NCBI RefSeq assembly: GCF_000314995.1
Contig: NZ_BAEO01000072.1
Location: 1 to 64,000, forward strand
Origin: Paraglaciecola arctica BSs20135
Lineage (GTDB): Bacteria; Pseudomonadota; Gammaproteobacteria; Enterobacterales; Alteromonadaceae
Length of the DNA: 64,000 nt
Direction of reading: 5' to 3'
Positions within the stretch are counted from its first letter, which is position 1. The number at the start of each line of letters is the position of its first letter. A program made the position numbers and the translations under genes. Positions 26,142 to 39,429 of the stretch are shown piece after piece. The notes beneath the pieces were generated by a model. It ran no database searches, was not told the DNA's origin, and was given only the letters and a program-made list of their open reading frames with translations.

Positions 26142-26500
26142 GTTTTGGTCGCTGGGCATACCCTATATCCCAATATTGTTTGCAAGGTGTTTAACACCGC
26201 ATCCAAAGCTTCGGACACGGCACCAATACTGCCGGTCAAAACCAAGGCGCCTGAAAAACGATCTAAAAAACCAATTTCTACTGACGCAAACTTAGTTGCA
26301 ACATCACCGGCTATCATTGCTGTTTCACCTGGGGTTAAGGTCAAAATCCCTATCGCTTCTGCATGTTCTACTCCGACTTTTTTGCAAAGTTCTTCAGTCG
26401 GATTCGCTAACAAATGCGCAAGTGTGACTTGTTTACCTGGTACATATTCCTGAATAATCCGTTCGATATCAGCCGAATTATCTTGCTTGAATTGTTGCAT
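26138..26500 (-). CDS. eutS: EutS hexameric shell protein
   Basis: 120-aa BMC-domain protein of the circularly permuted EutS/PduU type: an N-terminal extension [20 protein letters not shown] that forms the beta-barrel cap, then [19 protein letters not shown] and [18 protein letters not shown]. EutS hexamers are bent and probably sit at shell edges. It is the first eut gene proper; the porin-like gene lies 118 bp upstream on the same strand. The ribosome site before the ATG is weak (AGGCGAT). Confidence 0.93.
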   Translation of the reverse strand: MQQFKQDNSADIERIIQEYVPGKQVTLAHLLANPTEELCKKVGVEHAEAIGILTLTPGETAMIAGDVATKFASVEIGFLDRFSGALVLTGSIGAVSEALDAVLNTLQTILGYRVCPATKT

Positions 26501-26618
26501 TCAATATCGCCTTACCTAGTAGTGATCGCATCATGGGATGAGTCGTTCTGAACGCTATTGCCACTGAGCTTGAATAAACCAGTTACAGCAAGGTTGTACT
26601 CTAATGCTGTAATCACAG

Positions 26619-27371
26619 TTAATTACCCATAGTTGCAGTGACACTAAAAACAATACGGGAATCAGCGATATCACCAAATAAGTCAGATCCCGCTCCGTTT
26701 GTATCTATATAGGCTATTCGCGAAGTAAAAATACCACTGCTGATTTCAGCGCCGAGACTAAAGTCTAGGTAGCTGTCGTTTAATGCCTCATCAAGATCGT
26801 AATAACCAACTGATGCAGTCAGGACCACGTCGTAAGCCAGTGGTAAATTACCGGACAAAGCATAATAAATACCCGTCTCATCGATGTTAAAAACCTTATT
26901 CGAATAGCCCACCATAAAGCTGACTCTATCGCGGAAATTTACACTAGCTAATAATTCGTTCCAGTCGAGATCGGCATCACTGGCAGTACCAGGAAGAATG
27001 TAACGAATAGCCGTCGCATCTACCGACCAGTCTTGGTTTATATCGATGCCATAACCTAGATAAATATCAATTTCTTGATCAGCTTGATCGTCCGATACCC
27101 CCCGATCCTGAAAATCGACATTGGAACTCCACACACCTGCAGACAGACCACTAACGTGAGAAAAATCAAAGCTGGCTTGCACAGTAGGATCTTCTAAGGT
27201 TTGTGAAACACCGCGAAACATATAGTCTGATGCGATAGTGGCAGTAGCCGAAAATTCATAGTCCTTTGCGTCTAAAGCGTCTGCAGCACTGGCCACCTGA
27301 CTATTAAAAAGCACAGGTGAAAAGAGAGCTATTGTAACTAGGTCAACAATAAAAATTGATCTTGTGAACAT
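26619..27371 (-). CDS. TorF-like outer-membrane protein at the head of the eut operon
   Basis: 250-aa exported protein. A signal peptide ends near VASAADA (about residue 30). The rest is alternating amphipathic strands typical of a small beta-barrel, opening YEFSATATIASDYMFRGVSQT, which is the signature of the TIGR02001/TorF family of putative porins, and ending in an outer-membrane-like IVFSVTATMGN. It may let ethanolamine or another small amine through the outer membrane; this is inference from position only. GGAG lies about 10 nt before the ATG. It is transcribed with eutS and may be the true first gene of the operon. Enteric eut operons have no such gene. Confidence 0.8.
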   Translation of the reverse strand: MFTRSIFIVDLVTIALFSPVLFNSQVASAADALDAKDYEFSATATIASDYMFRGVSQTLEDPTVQASFDFSHVSGLSAGVWSSNVDFQDRGVSDDQADQEIDIYLGYGIDINQDWSVDATAIRYILPGTASDADLDWNELLASVNFRDRVSFMVGYSNKVFNIDETGIYYALSGNLPLAYDVVLTASVGYYDLDEALNDSYLDFSLGAEISSGIFTSRIAYIDTNGAGSDLFGDIADSRIVFSVTATMGN

Positions 27372-27445
27372 GCTAATAGACTCCAGAAAACAAGGTTAAT
27401 GTTGTTGTTATTAGTGTCTGAGTTTTTTTAACTATCCGCTATTGT

Positions 27446-27463
27446 GAAAACTACGTAGTCTTC
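27446..27463. promoter_or_regulatory. Candidate operator palindrome upstream of the porin-eut operon
   Basis: GAAAACTACGTAGTCTTC is a palindrome with one mismatched pair; the core ACTACGTAGT is perfect. It lies 75 bp upstream of the porin start in the eut-ackA spacer. Such symmetry suits a dimeric regulator. No eut regulator gene is present in the window, so the binding protein is unknown. Confidence 0.45.
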
Positions 27464-27605
27464 ATCGGCTAACACGTAAGGTTATTTTTGCTGGCAGTTG
27501 AAGCGTCACTTGTTGTGGGGATGTATTAAGCTAAATCTGGCTTGACAGGTTTTATTACCCAGTTAGAAGTTGTTGTTTGTAAACCATTTCATTGATCCAC
27601 TTACT

Positions 27606-27626
27606 AAACCTATCAATGCTAGGTTT
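27606..27626. promoter_or_regulatory. Small hairpin in the ackA leader region
   Basis: AAACCTA-tcaatgc-TAGGTTT forms a 7-bp stem followed by TTTCTC on the plus strand. It lies about 230 bp upstream of ackA. It could be a weak terminator or attenuator, or an operator; the sequence does not decide. Confidence 0.3.
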
Positions 27627-27854
27627 TCTCTATCTACCTGCTCATTTCAGAAATACCCTTGCCGGTTCAGCAACAAAGTAAGTTGGAATAGCAGGGCTTC
27701 TGTAGTCAACCCGTAATTGTATGTGGGGATCCCTAATATCAACCTTTGCGTGGTTTAACTATTCTTCTTTACACTGAAACACTAATACCATTTGGAGAAA
27801 GGATTTGGCTAAGACGAGCAAGACCATCCAATAAGGCATTGCAGGAACTTGTAA

Positions 27855-29048
27855 ATGACAATACTGGTAATTAATAGTGGCAGCTCTTCAATTAAGGCTG
27901 CGTTGTTTAACGATCAATCACTGGTCCGCTTGCTTGATGCTCGCGTCAACGACATTGGTGGCTCGAATCCGCAGCTTTGTGTGGGTAAGGAATCATCCGA
28001 CGCTTCCGCCGAGACTCATGCCCAAGCTCTGACGCTGATTTTTGCTGCCCTCTCCCACTGTGGATATAACCTCTTCGACATTACTGCGGTGGGGCATCGA
28101 GTATTACACGGTGGTGAGGCGCTCGTCGAACCAACTATTGTTTCTACTGAGGTTGAACAGGTTATTGAATCAATGAATAAACTGGCTCCGTTACATAATC
28201 CGGCCTGTTTGGCGGGTATACGTGCAGCCCGGAAGGTTCTTGAACATTGCCCGCATATAGCGGTGTTTGACACCGGATTTCATTCAACCTTGCCGGCGCA
28301 CGTCAAGCATTATGCACTGCCAAATGAGGTGACTTCGACCTATCATTTACGTCGATTCGGTTTCCATGGCATTAGCCACGATTATGTATCACGTGCCACA
28401 GCATCAGCCTTAAATAAGTCGATAAAACAACTGCGTATCATATCTTGCCACTTAGGCAATGGTTGTAGCGTGACTGCCATCGAAGGCGGTCGTAGTGTGG
28501 AAACCAGTATGGGCATGACTCCTCTTGAGGGTTTGGTTATGGGTACCCGAAGTGGTGACCTTGATCCCGGGATCGTGATCCAGCTACTTCGAGACTGTGT
28601 TGATACCGCGGATGAGCTGGACACCCTACTCAATCGAAAGTCAGGTTTATTTGGCATGACGGGTACTAATGACATGCGTGAGATTGAAGTAAGAGCTGCA
28701 AATGGTGATGAAAATTGTCTTCTAGCTATTCAAGTATTTACACATAGTGCGCGCAAATACGTGGGCGCTTACGCAGCCGTCATGGGAGGTGTCGATGTTA
28801 TTGTGTTCACAGGCGGGATTGGTGAACACAGCGTCTTGATCCGGCATCGGATTGCACAACAATTCAACTACCTAGGGGCAAGCCTGGATGAGGATCGCAA
28901 CCGAGATGCTCGTGTAACCGCAGCATCGCCGGTAATTGATATTGCTACCTCGACCAGTAAGGTCAGGATTGTTGTTGTCGCAACTGATGAGGAAGCGGCC
29001 ATAGCTAACTCTGTCAACAGACTGCTTGGACAATATCAATTAACCTGA
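27855..29048 (+). CDS. ackA: Acetate kinase
   Basis: 397-aa ASKHA-family kinase converting acetyl phosphate plus ADP to acetate plus ATP. The phosphate-1 loop INSGSSSIKAALF is at the N terminus; GHRVLHGGE, FDTGFHSTLP, FHGISHDYVSRA, CHLGNGCSVTAI and VFTGGIGEHS are family landmarks. The ribosome site AGGA is 9 nt upstream. It lies divergently from the eut operon, has the same higher G+C appearance, and has no pta beside it, so it probably serves EutD-derived acetyl phosphate. A housekeeping ackA-pta pair may exist elsewhere in the genome. Confidence 0.96.
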   Translation: MTILVINSGSSSIKAALFNDQSLVRLLDARVNDIGGSNPQLCVGKESSDASAETHAQALTLIFAALSHCGYNLFDITAVGHRVLHGGEALVEPTIVSTEVEQVIESMNKLAPLHNPACLAGIRAARKVLEHCPHIAVFDTGFHSTLPAHVKHYALPNEVTSTYHLRRFGFHGISHDYVSRATASALNKSIKQLRIISCHLGNGCSVTAIEGGRSVETSMGMTPLEGLVMGTRSGDLDPGIVIQLLRDCVDTADELDTLLNRKSGLFGMTGTNDMREIEVRAANGDENCLLAIQVFTHSARKYVGAYAAVMGGVDVIVFTGGIGEHSVLIRHRIAQQFNYLGASLDEDRNRDARVTAASPVIDIATSTSKVRIVVVATDEEAAIANSVNRLLGQYQLT

Positions 29049-29073
29049 GATGAATCCCCGCGTAACTTCAGTT

Positions 29074-29211
29074 ATGAGTAAGTTTATAAAAATAGCATGG
29101 GGTAAAATGGAGATCCGTTCGTATAGCTTACATGATGGATATATGAAACATGCTAAGCCCTATCAGAACCAGCCAAGAACCTTTAATGAAGCAGATGAAT
29201 GGCCGATATAA
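29074..29211 (+). CDS. Possible small protein, unrecognised
   Basis: A 45-codon frame begins MSKFIKIAWGKM and ends ADEWPI, 25 bp after ackA. It is basic, with several Tyr/His/Lys residues, and is not hydrophobic. The ribosome site is poor. I recognise no family. It may be a decayed fragment at the right border of the eut segment or chance coding. Confidence 0.2.
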   Translation: MSKFIKIAWGKMEIRSYSLHDGYMKHAKPYQNQPRTFNEADEWPI

Positions 29212-29316
29212 AAACTAGCACCAGATCTGTGCCAAAACTTCTATATAAAAATGCAGTGGCGTTGCTATTCTTTATTGGTATTAGGAAAGTTAAAGATTTT
29301 GAAAAAAATTAACAAC

Positions 29317-29470
29317 AAATTGAACTTATGCTGTTATTACCCCTCTGAATATATAGTTTTTATGTGTGTTCCCTTTTTAAGCCTGATTATCCATCAGGCT
29401 TTTTTTTTGCCAGTTTTTGTATTCTGTTCCGTCTTAATTTTAGTAGGCAAAGCCGATGCTTATGAATTAC
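29317..29470 (+). repeat. Direct repeat copy A with intrinsic terminator
   Basis: The stretch from AAATTGAACTTATG through ACCCCTCTGAATATA, ATGTGTGTTC and the AGCCTGA hairpin is repeated at 32358-32485. The GCAAAGCCGATG block, 40 bp after the hairpin here, is also shared. The copies differ by scattered substitutions and one indel after the T-run. Conservation extends well beyond the terminator, so the unit may be a small RNA gene or a duplicated intergenic block. Confidence 0.75.
29379..29408 (+). terminator. Intrinsic terminator inside repeat copy A
   Basis: AGCCTGAT-tatcc-ATCAGGCT is followed by eight T residues on the plus strand. It lies 330 bp after ackA and before the convergent amidohydrolase gene, and is the 3' end of any transcript from ackA or from the repeat itself. 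Confidence 0.9.
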
Positions 29471-29578
29471 CCTCAACGCAAGGCTTGTCTATGATTAGTG
29501 AATTTAGTAGATCCCACAGCTTACTTAACTCCACAATCCAAGCATCAGTTTTTAATTTACCTAATTGACACTTTAGCC

Positions 29579-30895
29579 TTATTTATTCACATAAACCTTG
29601 CCATCTTTCATAACAAAATCGACATCTAGTAGTTGCTCAATATCATCCAAGGGTGAGCCATCAGTGGCGATAATGTCTGCTTGTTTACCTACTGCCAAGG
29701 TACCAATTTTGTCACTCATTCCAAGTAAATCTGCGCTATTAATTGTTGCTGATTTAATCACGTCCATATTACTTATGCCTGCTTTTGCCATTAGTACGGC
29801 TTCATAAGCATTAATGCCGTGTTTCGACACGCCACTATCGGTACCAAAGGCGATTTTCACACCCGCTTTATATGCACGGCCCACATTGCCCTGCATTTCA
29901 TTTCCTACTTTTCGAGCTTTTTCTTTGATGGCATCACTCATAAAATCAGAATTCTCGGCCATCTCCAGCACAGTGTGTCCCGCTAATAAAGTAGGCACTA
30001 GATAGGCGCCGGTTTTCTTAAATAATTTAATCGAAGCCTTTCCGGCATAACTGCCGTGTTCAATGCTATCCACCCCTGCTTCAAGGGCGGCAATAATACC
30101 GTCTTCCTGATGGGCATGACTGGCAACTTTACGCCCCATTCGTTTAGCGGCGAGTACAACCTCTTTGAGTTCGTCCATTTCCATTTGCTGGCCGGTACCA
30201 GTAGCACGGTCGGTTAACACTCCACCAGTAGAAGTAATTTTAATTAGGTCAGCGCCGTACTTAATCGCATCACGAGTTGCCCGGCGGCAATCATAAGGAC
30301 CATCGCAAATACTTGAGTCGGTATAAAGTTCCATTAAATCCGGTTTGACGCCACTTACATCCATATGGCCACCCGTAATACCAACGCCACCCGCAGCAAC
30401 AATACGTGGTCCGTCTACCCAACCGTTATTAATCGCATCACGCAAGGCATACATTTCCTGAGCAGAAGAGCCAACATCCCTGACTGTAGTAAAGCCAGCT
30501 TTTAAGGTGCGCATAGCAAACATTAACGAACGCATTTCCACTAGTTGGCTTGACATTTTTAAACTTTCGTTATCGTTCTTTGGACCCAACTCAAATTGTA
30601 AATGTACATGCATATCCATTAAACCTGGCATCACAAAACGGTTTTTCAGATCAATTAACTCAATATCTTCACCGTAACTAGCAGGATCCTGATAGCCATC
30701 AATAATATGAGTGATCACATCATCTTTTAATACTAAAGTTTGTTTGGTTTTGACAGTCTTACCCGGCTCAGCAAGTAAGCTACCGATATGCATAACTTTA
30801 GTATTGGCTAATACCGAGTAGCTAGTGAGTAATGAAGTTAACAACACCCCATGGCTGATGAGGTTTGATTTACAAAATCGAGAAAATATTTTCAT
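29579..30895 (-). CDS. Secreted amidohydrolase, imidazolonepropionase-like
   Basis: 438-aa exported metal-dependent hydrolase with an N-terminal signal peptide (hydrophobic stretch, cleavage near SVLANTKV). The TIM-barrel metal ligands are visible: DMHVHLQFE (HxH), the Lys of IKITSTGGVLTDRATG, HAHQEDGI, SIEHGSYAG and FGTDSGVSKHG. The family covers prolidase-like Xaa-Pro and Xaa-Arg dipeptidases as well as other amide hydrolases; the substrate cannot be assigned. It stands alone on the minus strand between two copies of a direct repeat and is convergent with ackA. Confidence 0.88.
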   Translation of the reverse strand: MKIFSRFCKSNLISHGVLLTSLLTSYSVLANTKVMHIGSLLAEPGKTVKTKQTLVLKDDVITHIIDGYQDPASYGEDIELIDLKNRFVMPGLMDMHVHLQFELGPKNDNESLKMSSQLVEMRSLMFAMRTLKAGFTTVRDVGSSAQEMYALRDAINNGWVDGPRIVAAGGVGITGGHMDVSGVKPDLMELYTDSSICDGPYDCRRATRDAIKYGADLIKITSTGGVLTDRATGTGQQMEMDELKEVVLAAKRMGRKVASHAHQEDGIIAALEAGVDSIEHGSYAGKASIKLFKKTGAYLVPTLLAGHTVLEMAENSDFMSDAIKEKARKVGNEMQGNVGRAYKAGVKIAFGTDSGVSKHGINAYEAVLMAKAGISNMDVIKSATINSADLLGMSDKIGTLAVGKQADIIATDGSPLDDIEQLLDVDFVMKDGKVYVNK

Positions 30896-31144
30896 TGTTT
30901 ATCCTTAATTTATGGGAACATATTAATGTTTTAGATTTTGGTAAAACGAGACCTATAACTACTTTACAGTTTGCCAGAAGTAAGTCTATTTTTTGTTTTT
31001 ATATCACCCAGCCTAATGAATTCACAAAATAACTCCCCTGCTAAGATTGAAAAACTTAAAAACGCAACCAAATTTGCACAACAGAGGGTTGCAATGATAA
31101 GTACCAAAAAATGCAACAAAGAAGTCGCGCTACATTAAAAAGAC

Positions 31145-31258
31145 CTATATAAAGACTCCCTTTATGTCAAAGAAGCCGCTTTTTCTTAATAGAAGGCAAT
31201 ACAACTATCATTAAGAAAATATGCTCCTTCATAAAGACCAAACTGCCTTTTTATATAG
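31145..31258. repeat. Long imperfect dyad upstream of the diguanylate cyclase gene
   Basis: CTATATAAAG at 31145-31154 pairs with CTTTTTATATAG at 31247-31258, and a perfect 10-bp pair TTTTCTTAAT / ATTAAGAAAA lies inside at 31181-31190 and 31210-31219. ATAAAG-type segments between them also align in inverse order. The dyad of about 114 bp occupies the divergent spacer 30896-31292, ending 34 bp before the cyclase ATG. It may be a degenerate MITE-like element or a structured leader. The rest of this spacer shows nothing clear. Confidence 0.5.
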
Positions 31259-31292
31259 TAGGCATATTAATTAATTTTACTATGAGAACGTT

Positions 31293-32267
31293 ATGATTAA
31301 TCAGTTACAGGAAAGATATCAACTGTCGTTATTGTTGCTACTCGGCACTATCGCTGTGCTCGGGGTGTTTCCATTTGCGGTTATACGTTATCTCGATGGA
31401 AATTTAACAGCATCAATCATTGATATGGCCCTAGTACTTGGCCTCATAGTACTAGTTGCTTATGCCTATTATTCCAAAAAAATACGGCTTGTGGGCGCGA
31501 TATTGGCAATATTTATTAATGGTGGTGCGGTAGTTATCGCGATCGCGAATGGAATAAATAGCTTTTTGTGGGTTTATCCTGTTTTCGCCAGCACTTTTAT
31601 TCTAGTTAAGCCGATTGAAGCTTTTTGTATTAATGTCGTAGCCGGTATATCACTGGTAGCTATGGCCGAAATTTTTGACATTATTTCAATGGATTCCTTC
31701 ATTGTGACAATACTAATACTATCAATCAGCGCCTTTGTTTATGCCAACCACAGTTTAAAACAGTTTCGCTTGCTGGAAACTCTCAATACTGTTGATGCAC
31801 TAACAGGTGCATTTAATCGCCGAGCCATGAGTACAGATATGCAAGCTGCCTTATCCAACTCCGAGCGCAACGGCATTAAACAGTTTTTAGCGATTTTAGA
31901 TTTAGATTACTTTAAGTCGGTGAACGATAAATACGGCCATGCAGTTGGGGACCAAGTGCTGAAAGAGTTTGTAAAGATAACCACATCGCACATTCGTCAA
32001 TATGATCGGCTTTATCGATTCGGAGGGGAAGAGTTTGTACTGTTAATCCCTGTGGTCGAAGAACAACAACAGACGTTTATTGACAACCTTAGAACAGTTA
32101 TTAAGAAAAACTTGAAAACACCGAATGGTGAAGAGATAACGGTATCCTTTGGTGTTGCTCCCTGGATACCAGGAACAACACTAGATACTTGGCTACAACG
32201 TGCAGATGAGGCGCTATATCAGGCTAAAGCAAAAGGTCGTGACTGCGTTGTATTTAACAACGAATAG
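31293..32267 (+). CDS. Membrane diguanylate cyclase (GGDEF)
   Basis: 324-aa inner-membrane enzyme that makes cyclic di-GMP from GTP. Residues about 12-155 hold five or six hydrophobic segments with no recognised sensor domain. The GGDEF domain (about 162-320) opens DALTGAFNRRAM, has the metal-binding LDLDYFKSVND, and the active-site motif GGEEF. An inhibitory I-site RQYD lies five residues before GGEEF, so product feedback is expected. The terminal DEALYQAKAKGRD is typical. It lies alone between a structured spacer and repeat copy B, and upstream of cheV. Confidence 0.93.
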   Translation: MINQLQERYQLSLLLLLGTIAVLGVFPFAVIRYLDGNLTASIIDMALVLGLIVLVAYAYYSKKIRLVGAILAIFINGGAVVIAIANGINSFLWVYPVFASTFILVKPIEAFCINVVAGISLVAMAEIFDIISMDSFIVTILILSISAFVYANHSLKQFRLLETLNTVDALTGAFNRRAMSTDMQAALSNSERNGIKQFLAILDLDYFKSVNDKYGHAVGDQVLKEFVKITTSHIRQYDRLYRFGGEEFVLLIPVVEEQQQTFIDNLRTVIKKNLKTPNGEEITVSFGVAPWIPGTTLDTWLQRADEALYQAKAKGRDCVVFNNE

Positions 32268-32357
32268 CTTATCTGGCAATTACCATCTAATTATCTGGTA
32301 ATTAACCTGATGAACTAAAAACGCACTGTCATAACTTTTATAGAAATAATTAACTGT

Positions 32358-32485
32358 AAATTGAACTTATGCGTTTATCACCCCTCTGAATATACAGTTT
32401 TCATGTGTGTTCTCTTTTTAAGCCTGATTTTATGTCAGGCTTTTTTTTTGCTTTTTTTGGTCCGCAAAGCCGATGTTAGGTGAAT
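32358..32485 (+). repeat. Direct repeat copy B with intrinsic terminator
   Basis: Second copy of the unit at 29317-29470: AAATTGAACTTATG, CACCCCTCTGAATATACAG, ATGTGTGTTCTC, AAGCCTGA hairpin with T-run, then GCAAAGCCGATG and a following GAATTA. It lies between the diguanylate cyclase gene and cheV, in the same orientation as copy A, 3.04 kb away. Confidence 0.75.
32420..32449 (+). terminator. Intrinsic terminator inside repeat copy B
   Basis: AAGCCTGA-tttatg-TCAGGCTT is followed by a T-run on the plus strand, about 150 bp after the diguanylate cyclase stop. Confidence 0.9.
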
Positions 32486-32563
32486 TAACGGTACAATCAT
32501 ATTAATTTGATTTTGGTCGAATCGACCTGCACTTATTCATTATTTTATTCACAGGAGAAAGTT

Positions 32564-33466
32564 GTGGCCTCTAAAGCTAACTACTCACAAGGGCTATTAC
32601 TATTTCGCCTAAAAAATGGCCGTCAGTTTGCTTTGGGTACATTAAAGATCCAAGAGCTTGTGCCGTATAAACCTGTAACATCAATGGTTAGGTCAGAATC
32701 AGGAGTCAAAGGTGTATTAACAATACGCAATCAAACTATCGCAGTGATCGATATGGCTGAAGTGATAGGGCTTGGCCCAATTCCAGAAAGTAAACTCAAA
32801 CAATCTTTTATTGTTGTGACCGATTGCCAACGAAGAACAGTTGGATTTATTGTTAGCCAAATTGACAAAATTGTTGAGACCAATTGGCGTGAAATCAAGC
32901 AGCCTGATAAAAAACTGGGAGCCGGAGTTTTTATTACTGGGACGGTCAAAATTGAAGACGAGTTTATCCAGCTAATAGATGTTGAGTTACTGCTAAATAA
33001 AATCTTCCCAGCAGATCCCCGTGCGGCACTAGCGGTGGTTACCGATTTTCAGCGGGAACAACTTAAGCCAATGAATATCTTGGTTGTTGATGATTCATTA
33101 ACAGCTAGGCGGCAACTAACCGATGTTTTAGAGTTATTGAATGTACCATTTCATGTGACAGACAACGGTCAAGAGGCACTGCTGTATATGCGAGAACAAG
33201 CCTCGAATGGGCATCCAGTTAATCTGTTAGTTTCCGATATTGAGATGCCAGGATTAGATGGTTATGAACTAACCTTTGAAGTGCGCAATTCGCCAGATCT
33301 GGCAGCTGCCTATATCATTCTTCATACCTCGTTATCGAGTGAGATTAGCGTTGGCCAAGCTCACCAAGTCGGTGCAAATGAAGCCCTAACAAAATTCGAC
33401 GCAAAAGAATTAGTGCTTTCAATGCTGCGTGGTGTTGAGTTTATCAATATTCAGCCAAAAGACTGA
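32564..33466 (+). CDS. cheV: CheV chemotaxis coupling protein (CheW-REC)
   Basis: 300-aa cytoplasmic scaffold that links chemoreceptors to CheA and is tuned by phosphorylation. Residues about 8-150 are a CheW domain (LLLFRLKNGRQFALGTLKIQELV at the start). Residues about 170-295 form a receiver domain with the acidic pair VVDDS, the phospho-acceptor Asp in SDIEMPG, LHTS and the conserved Lys of LTKFD. I chose the GTG at 32564 because AGGAG lies 8 nt upstream; the frame remains open 19 codons further upstream, but without a ribosome site. No other chemotaxis genes are near. Confidence 0.93.
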   Translation: MASKANYSQGLLLFRLKNGRQFALGTLKIQELVPYKPVTSMVRSESGVKGVLTIRNQTIAVIDMAEVIGLGPIPESKLKQSFIVVTDCQRRTVGFIVSQIDKIVETNWREIKQPDKKLGAGVFITGTVKIEDEFIQLIDVELLLNKIFPADPRAALAVVTDFQREQLKPMNILVVDDSLTARRQLTDVLELLNVPFHVTDNGQEALLYMREQASNGHPVNLLVSDIEMPGLDGYELTFEVRNSPDLAAAYIILHTSLSSEISVGQAHQVGANEALTKFDAKELVLSMLRGVEFINIQPKD

Positions 33467-33497
33467 GAGCATTAAAGTCATTAACTATCTCAGTAGG

Positions 33498-38863
<5,366 letters not shown>

Positions 38864-38895
38864 TTTGTAAAAATCAATTATCGACACCATGATAC

Positions 38896-38912
38896 TATTA
38901 ATAATATAAATA
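38896..38912 (-). promoter_or_regulatory. CAZyme-locus palindrome 1 (upstream of GH89-GH2)
   Basis: On the minus strand TATTTATATTATTAATA matches 16 of 17 positions of the perfect palindrome found upstream of the TonB receptor gene. It lies 32 bp before the GH89 start, at the place of a promoter or operator. Confidence 0.5.
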
Positions 38913-39004
38913 GATTTAAGATGCAATTAATTTCAATATTTATCGAATAAAACGCCTCGCATAAAACCAAATAATTGGCGCGATTTATTGATGAGGACAT
39001 ATAA

Positions 39005-39289
39005 ATGACATCGTTATTTTATGCGTTGCCTATTACTAAAAAATTAGTAGATAAAACCACAACCAAGGTCAACCAGCTTGACGATTGGCCTACTGAAGTA
39101 AATGGGATTGTTCAGAAATGGAATGTCAATGTTAAAGATGTTGAAGGAGATTTTTTATTAACACCAGACTTACCAGAACAATCAAGCCTTGCGTCACGAC
39201 TATCGACTGAAAAAAAGTGGATTACGTTAATCCCTTATGGGGCAACCAAGTTGAGACTAACTGTGTTTCCACAAGCGAATAAAGAGTAA
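39005..39289 (+). pseudogene. C-terminal remnant of a GH127-like (DUF1680-type) hydrolase
   Basis: 94-codon frame. LFYALPI near the start and the ending WITLIPYGATKLRLTVFP resemble the last 100 residues of large six-hairpin beta-L-arabinofuranosidase-type (GH127-like) proteins, which normally exceed 600 aa. The catalytic portion is missing. A good ribosome site (GAGGACAT) precedes the ATG, so the original start region may have been fused to the 3' end by a deletion. It is divergent from GH89. Family assignment is from memory of the C-terminal motif and is tentative. Confidence 0.5.
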
Positions 39290-39429
39290 GCAAACCCCTT
39301 TTCTAATTACACAGCAATATTTAGGTATCTGGAGTCAGTTACCTAGATATTTAAATTTTCACCCAAACAGTGTCGATGTAATTAATTATGATTATGTCGA
39401 TGTTAATAACTGAGGTTTTAATTATTATA

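Larger units (their letters stand above)
27372..27854. other. Divergent regulatory spacer of the eut operon and ackA
   Basis: This 483-bp region without a gene must hold the promoters of the porin-eut operon (minus) and ackA (plus). I see an 18-bp near-palindrome at 27446-27463 and a small hairpin at 27606-27626. I see no clear cobalamin riboswitch, no convincing sigma-54 element and no strong -35/-10 pair. Confidence 0.5.

Noticed and set aside
27372-27854. Cobalamin riboswitch or sigma-54 promoter for the eut operon
   Set aside because: I looked for the B12-box sequence and for GG-N10-GC elements on both strands and found no convincing match.
29251-29568. Plus-strand frame of 105 codons after ackA
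   Set aside because: It runs through repeat copy A and its terminator hairpin, has no ribosome site, and the hydrophobic stretch is simply the translated T-run; the same repeat at 32358 has no matching frame.
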